A stretch of DNA of 64,000 nucleotides from Salinisphaera hydrothermalis (GCF_040361195.1 NZ_APNE01000018.1), one strand, 5' to 3'; numbered from the stretch's first letter, positions 1 to 9,226 are shown. The notes: generated by a model not told the origin, from the letters alone. Program-made: numbers and translations.

Positions 1-237
1 AGGCGTAGCGAACGTGGCGTAGTCGTTCTACGCGAGAGAGCGACAACGCTGGATTGCCGTCGTGTCGTTAATTTAAGGGCGCTTGTCCCTTGGGGTTGGG
101 CCGCCCAAAAATTAACCAGGGGCGCCCGGCGGCGTTGCGAGTCTGGGTCGTGGCCCGCCCAGAGCTGGCGACTCACGCCTTGCCGGTCACGATTTGCGGA
201 CGCCAACGCGGCGCTCGCAGGAAACCTCAACAGGCCC
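1..237 (+). repeat. MITE-like dispersed repeat, copy A (left end cut by window)
   Basis: This is the right-hand part of the dispersed element seen complete at 43953-44220 and again from 63817 to the window end. Position 1 corresponds to about 55 bases into the element. It carries the conserved hairpin (arms gcgtag and ctacgc around position 20-35), the block attaaccaggggcgcccggc shared with the right-edge copy, and the right terminal inverted repeat ending in aacctcaacaggccc at 237, followed by TA. No open frame in it looks like a transposase, so it would be non-autonomous. It lies about 190 bases upstream of tkt. Confidence 0.8.
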
Positions 238-426
238 TACGTCTCTCATGACGACACGTCCCCAAGGCATTGTTGGCGATTAAGGTGCGGCCAGCCGCGG
301 CGTTTGGCGCCGCCCCGGACGCGGCAATGGCCCGTCGATGCGGGGGGACGCGTCGATGTTGCTGATTCGGTCGTCTTTAATAGACAATGGCGAACCTTTG
401 TCAAGCCGTACCCGGGGATTGTTGTA

Positions 427-2427
427 ATGCCCTCACGACGAGATCTCGCCAACGCGATTCGTATTCTGGCCATCGACGCCGTTCAGAAAGCCAACATTGG
501 CCATCCCGGCATGCCGATGGGCATGGCCGACATCGCGGAAGTGCTGTTCAACGATCATCTGAAGTTCAATCCGGCCAATCCGGAGTGGGCCGATCGTGAT
601 CGTTTCCTGCTGTCCAACGGGCATGGCTCGATGCTGCAGTACGCCGCTCTGCATTTGACCGGCTACGACATGACGCTGGAGGACATCAAGAACTTCCGCC
701 AGCTGCATTCGCGCACGCCGGGCCATCCGGAAAACACCGAGACGCCGGGCGTGGAAACGACCACCGGCCCGCTGGGCCAGGGGCTGGCCAACGCCGTCGG
801 CATGGCGCTCGGTGAAGCGGTGCTCGCATCGCAGTTCAATACGCCCGATCACAAGGTGATCGATCACCGCACTTATTGTTTTGCGGGTGATGGCTGCCTG
901 ATGGAAGGCATCTCGCACGAAGCCTGCTCGCTCGCCGGTACGCTGGGCCTGGGCAAGCTGATCGTGTTCTACGACGACAACGGCATCTCCATCGACGGCG
1001 AGGTCAAAGGCTGGTTCACCGACGACACGCCGGCCCGCTTCGAAGCCTATGGCTGGCAGGTCGTGCGTAATGTCGACGGCCACGATGCCGGTGAAATCAA
1101 TACCGCAATCGAGACGGCCAAGAAGGAAACCCACAAGCCGACGCTGATCTGCTGCAAGACTGTGATCGGTTATGGCTCGCCCCACATGAAGGGCACGGCC
1201 AAGGTTCATGGTGCGCCGCTGGGCGACGACGAGGTCGCCGCGACCCGCAAGGAGCTCGGCTGGACCGACGAAACGCCGTTCAATATCCCGGACGATATCT
1301 ATGCCGCCTGGGATCATCGCGAAGCCGGCGCTGCGGTCGAGAAATCCTGGAAGGATGTGCACGACGCGTACGTCAAGGCGAATCCGGAGCTGGCCGCCGA
1401 ACTGGACCGTCGTCTGTCCGGCAAGATGCCGGCGGATTGGGACGCGGGCATCGCCCAGCTGATCGAGTCGACCCAGGCCGACGGCAAGCGCACCGCGACC
1501 CGCAAGTCCTCGAAGGCGGTTCTGGGCGCGGTCTGGAACCTGCTGCCGGATCTGTTCGGCGGTTCGGCCGATCTGTCGGGCTCCAACGGCACCGACTTCG
1601 ACGGCCACAAGCCGGTCACCGCGAAAGACTACAACGGCAACTATGTTTATTACGGCGTGCGTGAATTCGGCATGTCGGCGATCACCAACGGCCTCTCGCT
1701 GCATGGCGGTTTCGTGCCGTTCGGCGCGACGTTCCTGACGTTCTCCGACTATGCCCGCAACGCGGTGCGCATGGCGGCGCTGATGAAGTCGCGCAACGTG
1801 TTCGTCTACACCCACGATTCCATCGGCCTGGGTGAAGACGGTCCGACCCATCAGCCGGTCGAGCATCTGGCCTCGCTGCGCCTGATCCCGAACCTGCATG
1901 TCTGGCGCCCGGGCGACGATGTCGAGGTCGCTGTGGCCTGGAAGACCGCTATCGAGCGCGAGAATGGGCCCTGTGCGATCGCGCTGTCGCGTCAGGACGT
2001 CGATCATCAGGATCGCGATGCCGACACGGTCGCTGCGATTGCCAAGGGCGGTTACGTGCTGCGCGATACCGACGGCAAGCCGGATGCCATCGTCATGGCC
2101 ACCGGTTCCGAGCTGGAACTTGCAGTGGCTGCCGCCGACCAGCTGGCCGGCGAAATGGCGGTCCGCGTAGTCTCCATGCCTTGCGTGGATCTCTTCCGCG
2201 AACAGTCGGCGTCGTATCGTGATAGCGTTCTGGACCCGTCGGTCACAGCGCGCGTGGCGGTCGAGGCCGGTGTTTCCGACGGCTGGATCGGCTACGTCGG
2301 GCCGACGGGGCAGGTGGTCGGCGTCGATCAGTTCGGGCTGTCGGCGCCGGGCCCCGAGGTCTACAAGGAACTCGGCGTGACCGTTGAAGGCGTCGTCGAC
2401 GCGCTTCGGAATCAGGCCAAGGGCTGA
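427..2427 (+). CDS. tkt: Transketolase
   Basis: Cytoplasmic thiamine-diphosphate enzyme that moves two-carbon ketol units between sugar phosphates in the non-oxidative pentose phosphate pathway. The protein is 666 aa, the usual family length. Visible motifs are the N-terminal family signature (SNGHGSMLQYAALHLTGYD, about residues 60-80), the ThDP/Mg motif GDGCLMEG with a downstream N (about 155-185), VREFGMSA with the catalytic Glu (about 412) and GEDGPTHQPVEHL (about 470). The frame is open back to 304, but homology starts at MPSRRDLANAIRI, so I chose the ATG at 427; its ribosome binding site is weak (ggggatt). gapA follows after 43 bases and pgk after that, so this is a carbon-metabolism cluster (tkt-gap-pgk is a common gammaproteobacterial order). 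Confidence 0.97.
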   Translation: MPSRRDLANAIRILAIDAVQKANIGHPGMPMGMADIAEVLFNDHLKFNPANPEWADRDRFLLSNGHGSMLQYAALHLTGYDMTLEDIKNFRQLHSRTPGHPENTETPGVETTTGPLGQGLANAVGMALGEAVLASQFNTPDHKVIDHRTYCFAGDGCLMEGISHEACSLAGTLGLGKLIVFYDDNGISIDGEVKGWFTDDTPARFEAYGWQVVRNVDGHDAGEINTAIETAKKETHKPTLICCKTVIGYGSPHMKGTAKVHGAPLGDDEVAATRKELGWTDETPFNIPDDIYAAWDHREAGAAVEKSWKDVHDAYVKANPELAAELDRRLSGKMPADWDAGIAQLIESTQADGKRTATRKSSKAVLGAVWNLLPDLFGGSADLSGSNGTDFDGHKPVTAKDYNGNYVYYGVREFGMSAITNGLSLHGGFVPFGATFLTFSDYARNAVRMAALMKSRNVFVYTHDSIGLGEDGPTHQPVEHLASLRLIPNLHVWRPGDDVEVAVAWKTAIERENGPCAIALSRQDVDHQDRDADTVAAIAKGGYVLRDTDGKPDAIVMATGSELELAVAAADQLAGEMAVRVVSMPCVDLFREQSASYRDSVLDPSVTARVAVEAGVSDGWIGYVGPTGQVVGVDQFGLSAPGPEVYKELGVTVEGVVDALRNQAKG

Positions 2428-2470
2428 TCAGGAACAAACTCAAGTCAAATTCCAAGTTCGAGGAGCGAAC

Positions 2471-3481
2471 ATGGCAGTCAAGATTGGTATCAACGGCTAC
2501 GGTCGTATCGGCCGCAACGTGCTGCGCGCCCTGTATGAGAGCAAGCGCACCGGCGAGATCGAGATCGTGGCGATCAACGACCTCGGCGACGCCAAGATGA
2601 ACGCCCACCTGACCCAGTACGACACCGCCCACGGTACGTTCCCCGGTGAGGTCAAGGCCGAGGGCGAGGATCTCGTCGTCAACGGTGACAAGATCAAGGT
2701 GCTGTCCGAGCGCGATCCGGCCAGCCTGCCCTGGGGCGACCTGGGCGTGGACGTCGTGCTGGAATGCACCGGGCTGTTCGCCAGCAAGGACAAGGCCAGC
2801 GCGCATCTGAAGGGCGGCGCCAAGAAGGTGCTGATCTCCGCGCCCGCGGGTAGCGATCTGAAGACGATCGTCTACGGCGTCAACCACGACACGCTGACCC
2901 CGGACGACAAGGTCGTGTCCAACGCCTCCTGCACCACCAACTGCCTGGCGCCGCTGGTCAAGCCGCTGCATGAAGCGTTCGGCATCGAGTACGGGCTGAT
3001 GAACACCATCCACTCGTACACGAACGACCAGGTGCTGTCGGACGTCTATCACAAGGACATCCGCCGCGCGCGCAGCGCCACCCAGAACATGATCCCGACC
3101 AAGACCGGCGCGGCCGCTGCGGTCGGCCTGGTGCTGCCGGATCTCAACGGCAAGCTGGATGGCTTCGCCGTGCGCGTACCGACCATCAACGTCTCGTTCG
3201 TCGATCTGTCGGCCAACGTCGGCAAGGACGTCACGGTCGAGCAGGTCAACGAGGTGCTCAAGAACGCCGCCAACGGCGAGCTCAAGGGCGTGCTGGCCTA
3301 TACCGAGGAAGAGCTGGTTTCGCAGGACTACAACCACAGCTCGGTGTCGTCCACGGTCGATTCCAAGCTGACCAAGGTCGCGGGTTCGCGTCTGATCAAG
3401 GTCTGCTCCTGGTACGACAACGAATGGGGCTTCTCCAATCGCATGCTGGATACCGCGTTGGCCATGGCCAACGTCGGCTGA
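2471..3481 (+). CDS. gapA: Glyceraldehyde-3-phosphate dehydrogenase, type I
   Basis: Cytoplasmic NAD-dependent oxidation and phosphorylation of glyceraldehyde 3-phosphate to 1,3-bisphosphoglycerate (reversible). The 336-aa protein has the Rossmann start GINGYGRIGRN (residues 6-16), the active-site stretch SNASCTTNCLAPL with the nucleophilic Cys (about 154) and the C-terminal SWYDNEWGFSNRM. Start chosen at 2471 because AGGAG lies at 2461-2465 and the family begins with MAVKIGINGYG; the frame is open further upstream into the end of tkt. A strong intrinsic terminator follows 22 bases after the stop, so pgk downstream needs its own promoter. Confidence 0.97.
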   Translation: MAVKIGINGYGRIGRNVLRALYESKRTGEIEIVAINDLGDAKMNAHLTQYDTAHGTFPGEVKAEGEDLVVNGDKIKVLSERDPASLPWGDLGVDVVLECTGLFASKDKASAHLKGGAKKVLISAPAGSDLKTIVYGVNHDTLTPDDKVVSNASCTTNCLAPLVKPLHEAFGIEYGLMNTIHSYTNDQVLSDVYHKDIRRARSATQNMIPTKTGAAAAVGLVLPDLNGKLDGFAVRVPTINVSFVDLSANVGKDVTVEQVNEVLKNAANGELKGVLAYTEEELVSQDYNHSSVSSTVDSKLTKVAGSRLIKVCSWYDNEWGFSNRMLDTALAMANVG

Positions 3482-3503
3482 TCCGACGCGATAACGAGCC
3501 CTG

Positions 3504-3535
3504 CAAAGACCGGACGCTGTCCGGTCTTTGTTTTT
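3504..3535 (+). terminator. Intrinsic terminator after gapA
   Basis: A perfect 12-bp stem (caaagaccggac / gtccggtctttg) with a 3-base loop is followed at once by five T residues. It sits 22 bases past the gapA stop codon and should end the tkt-gapA transcript. Confidence 0.93.
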
Positions 3536-3859
3536 CTGCTCGGCGCGTGCACGGGGCGCTTCTTTGGCTCGTCCGCGAATGAACGCGAAAAACAACGCAA
3601 ACGCAATCGGGCCGGTTTTTAAAGCCTGCGGGCGCGGTGCAACAAAACAATCTCCCGGCGCACCTCGGGGTCGAGACCAACCGGCCCGTATAGCGCTGTT
3701 TATTTGCGCGCTTTAGCGTGCATTGGCGGACTGTTTTCGTCGCGATCTCGACGCCGAACAAAACGGCTTTGTCTTCAAGCCGAACGACCATTAAATTGCT
3801 GTCGTAACACGGCCGCCTTGCTGCGGCGCACAGCCTCATATTCCGAACAAGGAACCGAT
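3536..3859. other. Gene-free stretch upstream of pgk
   Basis: About 325 bases between the gapA terminator and the pgk start. The pgk frame stays open through part of it but the translated segment (Arg/Cys-rich) does not look like PGK. It must contain the pgk promoter; I could not pick a convincing -35/-10 pair. Nothing else recognisable. Confidence 0.5.
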
Positions 3860-5038
3860 ATGACCATGCTCTCGATGGACGACGTCGATCTCGCCGGCAA
3901 ACGCGTGCTGATCCGCGAGGATCTGAACGTGCCGGTGAAAAACGGCGAAGTGACCTCGGCCGCACGCCTGCGTGCGTCGCTGCCCACCATGAAAAAAGCC
4001 ATGGCGGCCGGGGCGAAGGTTATGGTCATGGCGCATCTCGGCCGGCCGACCGAGGGTGAGCCGTCCGAGGAAGACAGCCTCGCACCGGTGGCGAAATGGC
4101 TCTCCGACGAACTCGGCCGTGACGTGCCGCTGGTCACCGACTGGCTCGACGGTCACGTCGAAGTCGCCGACGGCGAGATGGTGGTCTGCGAGAACGTGCG
4201 CTTCAACGTCGGCGAAAAAGCCAACGACGAAACACTGTCGAAAAAGATGGCCGCGCTGTGCGATGTTTACGTGATGGATGCCTTCGGCACCGCGCATCGG
4301 GCCCAGGCATCGACCGAAGGCGTGGCGCGTTACGCGCCGGTTGCCTGTGCCGGCCCGTTGCTGACCGCCGAAGTTGATGCGCTGCGCGCGGCCATGAACG
4401 AGCCGAAGCGCCCGCTGGTCGTGATCGTGGGCGGCTCCAAGGTTTCGTCCAAGCTTGAGTTGTTGAAATCGCTGGCCACGCTGGCGGATCAGCTCATCGT
4501 GGGCGGCGGTATTGCCAATACGTTCCTGGCGGCGGCCGGCCACGATGTGGGCGGCTCGCTTTATGAAGCCGATCTGGTCGATTCCGCGCAATCGATTCTG
4601 GAGGACATCCGCTCGCGCGGTGGCGATATCCCGTTGCCCGAGGATGTCGTCGTGGCCACCGAATTCTCGGAATCGGCCGAGGCGGTGACGCGCAACATCG
4701 CCGACGTCGCCGACAACGAGATGATTCTCGATATCGGCCCGAAGGCGCGCGAGCAAATGGCCGCGATTCTCAAGAATGCCGGCACCATCGTCTGGAACGG
4801 CCCGGTGGGCGTGTTCGAGATCGACCAATTTGGTGGCGGCACCGAAGCGCTGGCCCGCGCGATCGCCGAGAGCGACGCGTTCTCCATTGCCGGGGGCGGT
4901 GACACGCTGGCGGCGATCGAGAAATACGGCATCGGTGACCAGGTGTCCTATATCTCGACCGGCGGCGGGGCGTTCCTGGAATTCCTGGAAGGCAAGACCT
5001 TGCCGGCGATCGCCGCGCTCGAAGCCCGTAGCAAGTAA
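3860..5038 (+). CDS. pgk: Phosphoglycerate kinase
   Basis: Cytoplasmic transfer of phosphate between 1,3-bisphosphoglycerate and ADP in glycolysis/gluconeogenesis. The 392-aa product has the family hallmarks: VLIREDLNVPV near the N terminus, GAKVMVMAHLGRPTEG, VCENVRFNVGEK, GGSKVSSKLELL, and the nucleotide-binding C-terminal part with WNGPVGVFEID and GGGDTLAAIE. Start at 3860 has AAGGA six bases upstream; ATGs at 3866 and 3875 are alternatives. Only 14 bases separate its stop from the moxR-like gene, so the two glycolytic and chaperone functions may share a message. The usual neighbours pyk and fba are not found downstream here. Confidence 0.97.
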   Translation: MTMLSMDDVDLAGKRVLIREDLNVPVKNGEVTSAARLRASLPTMKKAMAAGAKVMVMAHLGRPTEGEPSEEDSLAPVAKWLSDELGRDVPLVTDWLDGHVEVADGEMVVCENVRFNVGEKANDETLSKKMAALCDVYVMDAFGTAHRAQASTEGVARYAPVACAGPLLTAEVDALRAAMNEPKRPLVVIVGGSKVSSKLELLKSLATLADQLIVGGGIANTFLAAAGHDVGGSLYEADLVDSAQSILEDIRSRGGDIPLPEDVVVATEFSESAEAVTRNIADVADNEMILDIGPKAREQMAAILKNAGTIVWNGPVGVFEIDQFGGGTEALARAIAESDAFSIAGGGDTLAAIEKYGIGDQVSYISTGGGAFLEFLEGKTLPAIAALEARSK

Positions 5039-5052
5039 GGGAGGGGGCGAGT

Positions 5053-5901
5053 ATGACCCGCCAGTTCGAGGGCACCGAGCGCTACGTTGCGACCGACGAT
5101 CTCAAGCTGGCCGTCAATGCGGCCGTGACCTTGGCACGGCCGCTGCTCATCAAGGGCGAGCCCGGCACCGGCAAGACGATGCTCGCCGAAGAGATCGCGG
5201 CCGGGCTGGGCAAACCGCTGTTCCAGTGGCACATCAAGTCCACGACCAAGGCGGCCCAGGGCCTATACGAGTACGACGCGGTGTCGCGCCTGCGCGACTC
5301 GCAGCTCGGCGATGCGAAAGTGCACGACATTTCCAACTACATCGTGCCCGGCCCGTTGTGGGATTGCTTCACCGCCGACGAGCAGCCCGTGCTGCTGATC
5401 GACGAAATCGACAAGGCCGATATCGAATTCCCCAACGATCTGTTGCGTGAACTCGATCGCATGGCGTTCGACGTGTACGAGACACGCCAGACGATCGCCG
5501 CGCGCCACCGGCCGATCATCATCATCACGTCGAACAACGAGAAAGAGCTGCCGGACGCGTTTTTGCGCCGCTGCTTTTTCCACTTCATCGCGTTCCCCGA
5601 CAAGGACACGATGAAGGAGATTGTCGACGTGCATTTCCCGGGCATCAAGGCGCGCCTGCTGTCCGATGCGCTCGATCTGTTCTTCGATATCCGCGATGTA
5701 CCCGGCATCAAGAAAAAGCCGTCGACCTCGGAACTGCTCGACTGGTTGAAATTGCTGCTGGCCGAGGACATCCCGGCCGAGGCGCTACACGGCGACGCGG
5801 CCGATGCGTTGCCGCCCATGCACGGGGCCTTGCTCAAGAACGAACAGGACGTGCATCTGTTCGAGCGGCTCGCCTTCATGAGCCGGCGCGGCCGCCGTTA
5901 G
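5053..5901 (+). CDS. MoxR-family AAA+ ATPase
   Basis: MoxR ATPases act as chaperone-like machines, usually with a von Willebrand factor A (VWA) protein, to activate or insert metal cofactors into client complexes. The 282-aa protein has Walker A GEPGTGKT (about residues 36-43), Walker B VLLIDEIDKAD (about 113-123), and a sensor region IIITSNNEKELPDAFLRRC. A purine-rich ribosome binding site (gggaggggg) precedes the ATG. The VWA partner gene starts 15 bases after its stop, the standard pairing. The client is unknown; no obvious metalloenzyme sits next to the pair. Confidence 0.9.
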   Translation: MTRQFEGTERYVATDDLKLAVNAAVTLARPLLIKGEPGTGKTMLAEEIAAGLGKPLFQWHIKSTTKAAQGLYEYDAVSRLRDSQLGDAKVHDISNYIVPGPLWDCFTADEQPVLLIDEIDKADIEFPNDLLRELDRMAFDVYETRQTIAARHRPIIIITSNNEKELPDAFLRRCFFHFIAFPDKDTMKEIVDVHFPGIKARLLSDALDLFFDIRDVPGIKKKPSTSELLDWLKLLLAEDIPAEALHGDAADALPPMHGALLKNEQDVHLFERLAFMSRRGRR

Positions 5902-5915
5902 AGCCTGAGCCGGCC

Positions 5916-7094
5916 ATGCTGGTCGAATTCTTCTACGAACTACGCGATGCCGGGCTGAAACCCTCGGTGACCGAGTTCCTGACACTGCTCGAGGCGCTGG
6001 ATGCCCATGTCGCGGGCATGAGTGTCACGCAGTTCTATTATCTGGCGCGAGCCTCGCTGATCAAGGATGAAGCGCTGTTCGATCGCTTCGATCAGGTTTT
6101 TGCGCATTACTTCGAGGGCATTGCGGCGTTGCCGCTCGATCCCGAAACCGTCATCCCGCAGGAATGGCTGGACAAGCGTGGTGAGCTGGAACTCAGCGAG
6201 GAACAGAAGGCCGAGATCGAGGCACTCGGTGGCTGGGACAAGCTCATGGAAACGCTCAAACAGCGCCTGGAGGAGCAGGGCGAGCGGCACCAGGGCGGCA
6301 ACAAATGGATCGGCACGGCCGGACGCTCGCCGTTCGGTGCGTTCGGCTTCAACCCCGAAGGTATTCGTATCGGCCAGGATCGATCGCGCCATCGACGCGC
6401 GGTCAAGGTCTGGGACAAACGTGAGTTCGCCGATCTGGACGGTGATCGCGAGATCGGCACGCGCAACATCAAGATGGCGTTGCGCCGCCTGCGGCGCTTT
6501 GCGCGCGAAGGCGCGGCCGACGAGCTCGATCTGGATGCCACCATTCGCGGCACGGCGAGAAACGCCGGTCACCTCGATCTGGTGATGAGGCCGGAGCGGC
6601 GAAATGCCGTCAAGCTGTTGGTGTTCTTCGATGTCGGCGGCTCGATGGATGATCACGTCGCCGTCTGTGAAAGCCTGTTTTCGGCCGTCCGCGCCGAATT
6701 CCAGCATCTCGAATATTTCTATTTTCACAACTTCCCGTACGAAGGGCTGTGGCGCGACAATGCCCGGCGTCGCAGCGAGCGTTTCGACACCCACGAGATC
6801 TGTCATACCTTCGATCACGAGTACCGTGCGATTTTCGTCGGCGACGCGACCATGAGCCCGTACGAAATCGCCTATCCAGGCGGTTCCGTCGAACACTGGA
6901 ACTCGGAGTCCGGCGAAGTCTGGCTACGCCGGCTGCTGGACGCCTTCCCGCATGCCGTATGGCTCAACCCGGAGCCGCGCCAGCGCTGGGAGTACACCCC
7001 CTCGATTCAGATGACACGTGAATTGATGGACGACCGCATGTACGAACTGACGCCGAACGGGCTCGACGCGGCGGTGGCGGAGCTATCGGGCTAG
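5916..7094 (+). CDS. VWA-domain protein, CoxE-like partner of MoxR ATPase
   Basis: 392-aa cytoplasmic protein paired with the preceding MoxR ATPase; by family it should be the adaptor that links the ATPase to its client. The N-terminal half is helical and charged; the VWA-like domain begins near residue 230 with LLVFFDVGGSMDD. The MIDAS metal-binding loop normally reads DxSxS; here it is DVGGS, with only the second Ser kept, so metal binding may be altered. Further conserved blocks are FYFHNFPYEGLWRDNARR and the acidic/aromatic C terminus. I see no signal peptide or membrane segment. The same DVGGS form is, as I recall, typical of this VWA subfamily (COG3825), so it may be ancestral rather than a local mutation. 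Confidence 0.85.
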   Translation: MLVEFFYELRDAGLKPSVTEFLTLLEALDAHVAGMSVTQFYYLARASLIKDEALFDRFDQVFAHYFEGIAALPLDPETVIPQEWLDKRGELELSEEQKAEIEALGGWDKLMETLKQRLEEQGERHQGGNKWIGTAGRSPFGAFGFNPEGIRIGQDRSRHRRAVKVWDKREFADLDGDREIGTRNIKMALRRLRRFAREGAADELDLDATIRGTARNAGHLDLVMRPERRNAVKLLVFFDVGGSMDDHVAVCESLFSAVRAEFQHLEYFYFHNFPYEGLWRDNARRRSERFDTHEICHTFDHEYRAIFVGDATMSPYEIAYPGGSVEHWNSESGEVWLRRLLDAFPHAVWLNPEPRQRWEYTPSIQMTRELMDDRMYELTPNGLDAAVAELSG

Positions 7095-7764
7095 CTCTGG
7101 CGAGATCATGCGCGCGCGTTTGGCGACATACGTGGTTTGGGGCGCCGTGTGATCTGTCTGTTCGTCTCTTAAGGCATTGATTCGCAGATGACACAGAGGG
7201 CGGTTAATCGTGTGGGTAGCGATTTTGAGCGGGGCGCGAACGGCGGTTGACGCGTTGTTCCCATGGTGGGCCTTTGAGTTCGTCGTTGCGGCTGACACTG
7301 TGGCCGATTCGCGCCTCGAATTCGCGACACCGCGAAAGCACAACCGCATCTGTTTAATCGGCATCATCTGCGGATCGTTTGTCCTCGACGAGCGAGGCCG
7401 TCAATGCACAACAGCGTCTGGGCCGGTTGAGCTCTCGTACGAGCCGGCAGCGGGCGATGGCTGAAAATTTCTGGGGCGCCCAGCGGCATGTCGGGCGTTG
7501 ACACCACACCCGGCTTACCCGATGCTTTGGCCTGACGCGTTTCGCCCGGAGCACGGTATGTCCCTGTCCCAGCAGACGATTTTGAGCGTTTTGGTGTGCA
7601 CGAGGGCCTCTGCGCCCGGTGCGCTGTCGGCTTTTGGCATGGCGGGGCACAACGTGTCTGAGGTGTCACGACGAGGGCGATCGGCCGGCGAGTCGGGCGC
7701 CCGGGGCATGCGGTCGGCGGCGATCCGCGACGGTTCGAATCCGGCCTGAGGGGAGCGCGGGTTC
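7095..7764. other. Gene-free 670-bp stretch
   Basis: No convincing coding region. Small open frames exist on both strands (for example 7498-7749 plus and 7364-7669 minus) but they overlap each other, are Arg/Pro/Ala-rich and lack ribosome binding sites. A short segment (attcgcagatgacacagag near 7180) resembles the cgcagat-type intergenic repeat seen at 60.07 kb. The sanA-like promoter must lie at the right end. Confidence 0.5.
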
Positions 7765-8457
7765 GTGGCTGGGCTTGCGAAAGTTTCGCGTTGGACGATC
7801 ACCGTGATCGGCAGCCTGCTACTGCTCGGTATTGCGGCCAATGCTTGGGTGCTGGGCAGCACGCGCGAGCGCATTTACGACGATACTACGCGAATGCCGG
7901 TCTACGATTTCGCGCTTGTGCTCGGTACCAGCCCCTATACTCATACCGGCAACCCGAACGCGTTATTCACTAACCGCATCAAGGCGGCTGCCCAGCTATA
8001 TCACGATGGGCGAGTCCGTCACCTGCTGGTTTCAGGCGCCAACCCGAGCCGTGCGTACAACGAGCCGCGCAAGATGTATCAGGCGCTGCGGCGTCGGGGC
8101 GTGCCGAATTACGCCATCACGCTCGACTACGCCGGATTCCGGACGCTCGATTCGATCGTGCGAGCACAGCGTATCTTCGGTTTGAACGCGTTCGTGATCG
8201 TGTCGCAGAGGTATCACGAATATCGGGCGCTATTTCTGGCTCAGCACGAGGGCATCGAAGCGATCGGCTATACCTGGCCGGAAGAGGATCGGCGTCAGCC
8301 GCTGCGCACGGAAGCGCGCGAATATCTGGCGCGCGTCAAGGCGGTGCTGGACCTGTACGTGCTGCATACCCGGCCGCGGTTTTTGGGGCCGCATCGGCCT
8401 ATCGACCTGGGGCCATCCTCGGCCCGAGGGTATATCGCGGGGCGCGCCTCCAGCTGA
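7765..8457 (+). CDS. sanA: SanA/YdcF-family (DUF218) inner-membrane protein
   Basis: 230-aa protein with an N-terminal membrane anchor (about residues 10-30, ITVIGSLLLLGIAANAWVL) and a DUF218 domain outside the membrane. The conserved beginning FALVLGTSPYT, FTNRIKAAAQLY and HLLVSGANPS match SanA, which in E. coli affects envelope permeability to vancomycin; its biochemical activity is unknown. The start is a GTG preceded by GAGGGGAG (7748-7755). It converges with the tetR gene (18-base gap). The position next to an efflux operon fits an envelope-barrier role but is not proof of a functional link. Confidence 0.85.
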   Translation: MAGLAKVSRWTITVIGSLLLLGIAANAWVLGSTRERIYDDTTRMPVYDFALVLGTSPYTHTGNPNALFTNRIKAAAQLYHDGRVRHLLVSGANPSRAYNEPRKMYQALRRRGVPNYAITLDYAGFRTLDSIVRAQRIFGLNAFVIVSQRYHEYRALFLAQHEGIEAIGYTWPEEDRRQPLRTEAREYLARVKAVLDLYVLHTRPRFLGPHRPIDLGPSSARGYIAGRASS

Positions 8458-8475
8458 TCGCCGCGTCCGGTGCGC

Positions 8476-9111
8476 TCAGCCTGCGACGGTGGGTCGTTCG
8501 AACAGACCATCGAGCAGGGCGTCGACCTTGGCTTCCATGCTATGTTCGATTGAATAAAGCCCGGGGTGGCGCAAGCTGCATTCATAAAGCCCGACCATGA
8601 AGGCGATCAGCACATCGGCGGCATCCTCGGCAGTTAGCGAGGCACGCAGGGGGCAGATGGCCGAGATTTCGCCGCAAAGCGAAACCAGCACTTCACGGCT
8701 GTCTTCGAACATGGCGCTGAGCAGATGCCCGGTGGCATGTCCTCGTTCGGTCATCTCGCAGCGGTGAAATACGATATGGCAGACGCGCCGATGCTGTTCG
8801 TCGTTGGCCAGACGTGATATGCCATGCAAAAGCATTTCCCGCATCAGGCGCATGGGTTCGTTACCGGGGATATGTTGGCCCAGGCACTGACGGAGATCGC
8901 GCAGCGGCATGGCCGTGCGTTGCACCATGGCTTCGAGCAATGCCGTTTTATCGGCGAAGTGCCAGTAGATCGCCCCGCGCGTGACGTTGGCACGCCGGGC
9001 GATGCGTTCGAGCGACGTCTGCGTGACGCCATGTTCGAGCATCTCGGTCTCGGCGGCATCGAGGATGCGCGCCCGGGTCTGAGCCGATTCGGTTTTCGTC
9101 TTCCGTGCCAT
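8476..9111 (-). CDS. acrR: TetR/AcrR-family repressor of the adjacent RND pump
   Basis: 211-aa DNA-binding repressor. The N-terminal helix-turn-helix is typical (RILDAAETEMLEHGVTQTSL, then RANVTRGAIYWHFADKTALL, residues about 14-60); the C-terminal ligand domain is helical and Cys-containing. Expected role: binds the operator at 9161-9184, releases it when a hydrophobic drug enters the pocket. It is divergent from the adaptor gene (115-base gap) and a GGAAAG ribosome binding site precedes the ATG. The operator almost identical to the E. coli AcrR site supports assignment to the AcrR/TtgR branch; symbol given by analogy. Confidence 0.88.
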   Translation of the reverse strand: MARKTKTESAQTRARILDAAETEMLEHGVTQTSLERIARRANVTRGAIYWHFADKTALLEAMVQRTAMPLRDLRQCLGQHIPGNEPMRLMREMLLHGISRLANDEQHRRVCHIVFHRCEMTERGHATGHLLSAMFEDSREVLVSLCGEISAICPLRASLTAEDAADVLIAFMVGLYECSLRHPGLYSIEHSMEAKVDALLDGLFERPTVAG

Positions 9112-9159
9112 GGTTCTTTCCGTGCCTGCCGCGCGCTATGAGGCACGGCTATAGATATC

Positions 9160-9188
9160 TTACATACATACACGAATGTATGTATCAT
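9160..9188. promoter_or_regulatory. AcrR-type operator overlapping divergent promoters
   Basis: A palindrome with 9-base arms tacatacat (9161-9169) and atgtatgta (9176-9184) separated by acacga. The arms are the same as those of the known E. coli AcrR operator, as I recall that site. On the plus strand it sits between TTACAT (9160-9165) and TATCAT (9183-9188), a 17-base spacing, so bound repressor would cover the pump promoter. On the minus strand TTCGTG-17-TATAGC is a possible promoter for the repressor itself, giving autoregulation. Confidence 0.85.
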
Positions 9189-9226
9189 GCGAATGATCAG
9201 GGAACCCCACCTCAGGATCGGGCGGT

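Noticed and set aside
433..2007. Long open frame (524 codons) on the minus strand opposite tkt
   Set aside because: Antisense frame typical of high-GC DNA; Arg/His/Gln-rich, no motifs, fully overlapped by a certain gene.
2243..3595. Long open frame on the minus strand opposite gapA
   Set aside because: Shadow frame of a certain gene; also crosses the gapA terminator.
7498..7749. Small open frame in the gap before sanA
   Set aside because: No ribosome site, overlapped by frames on the other strand, no recognisable composition.
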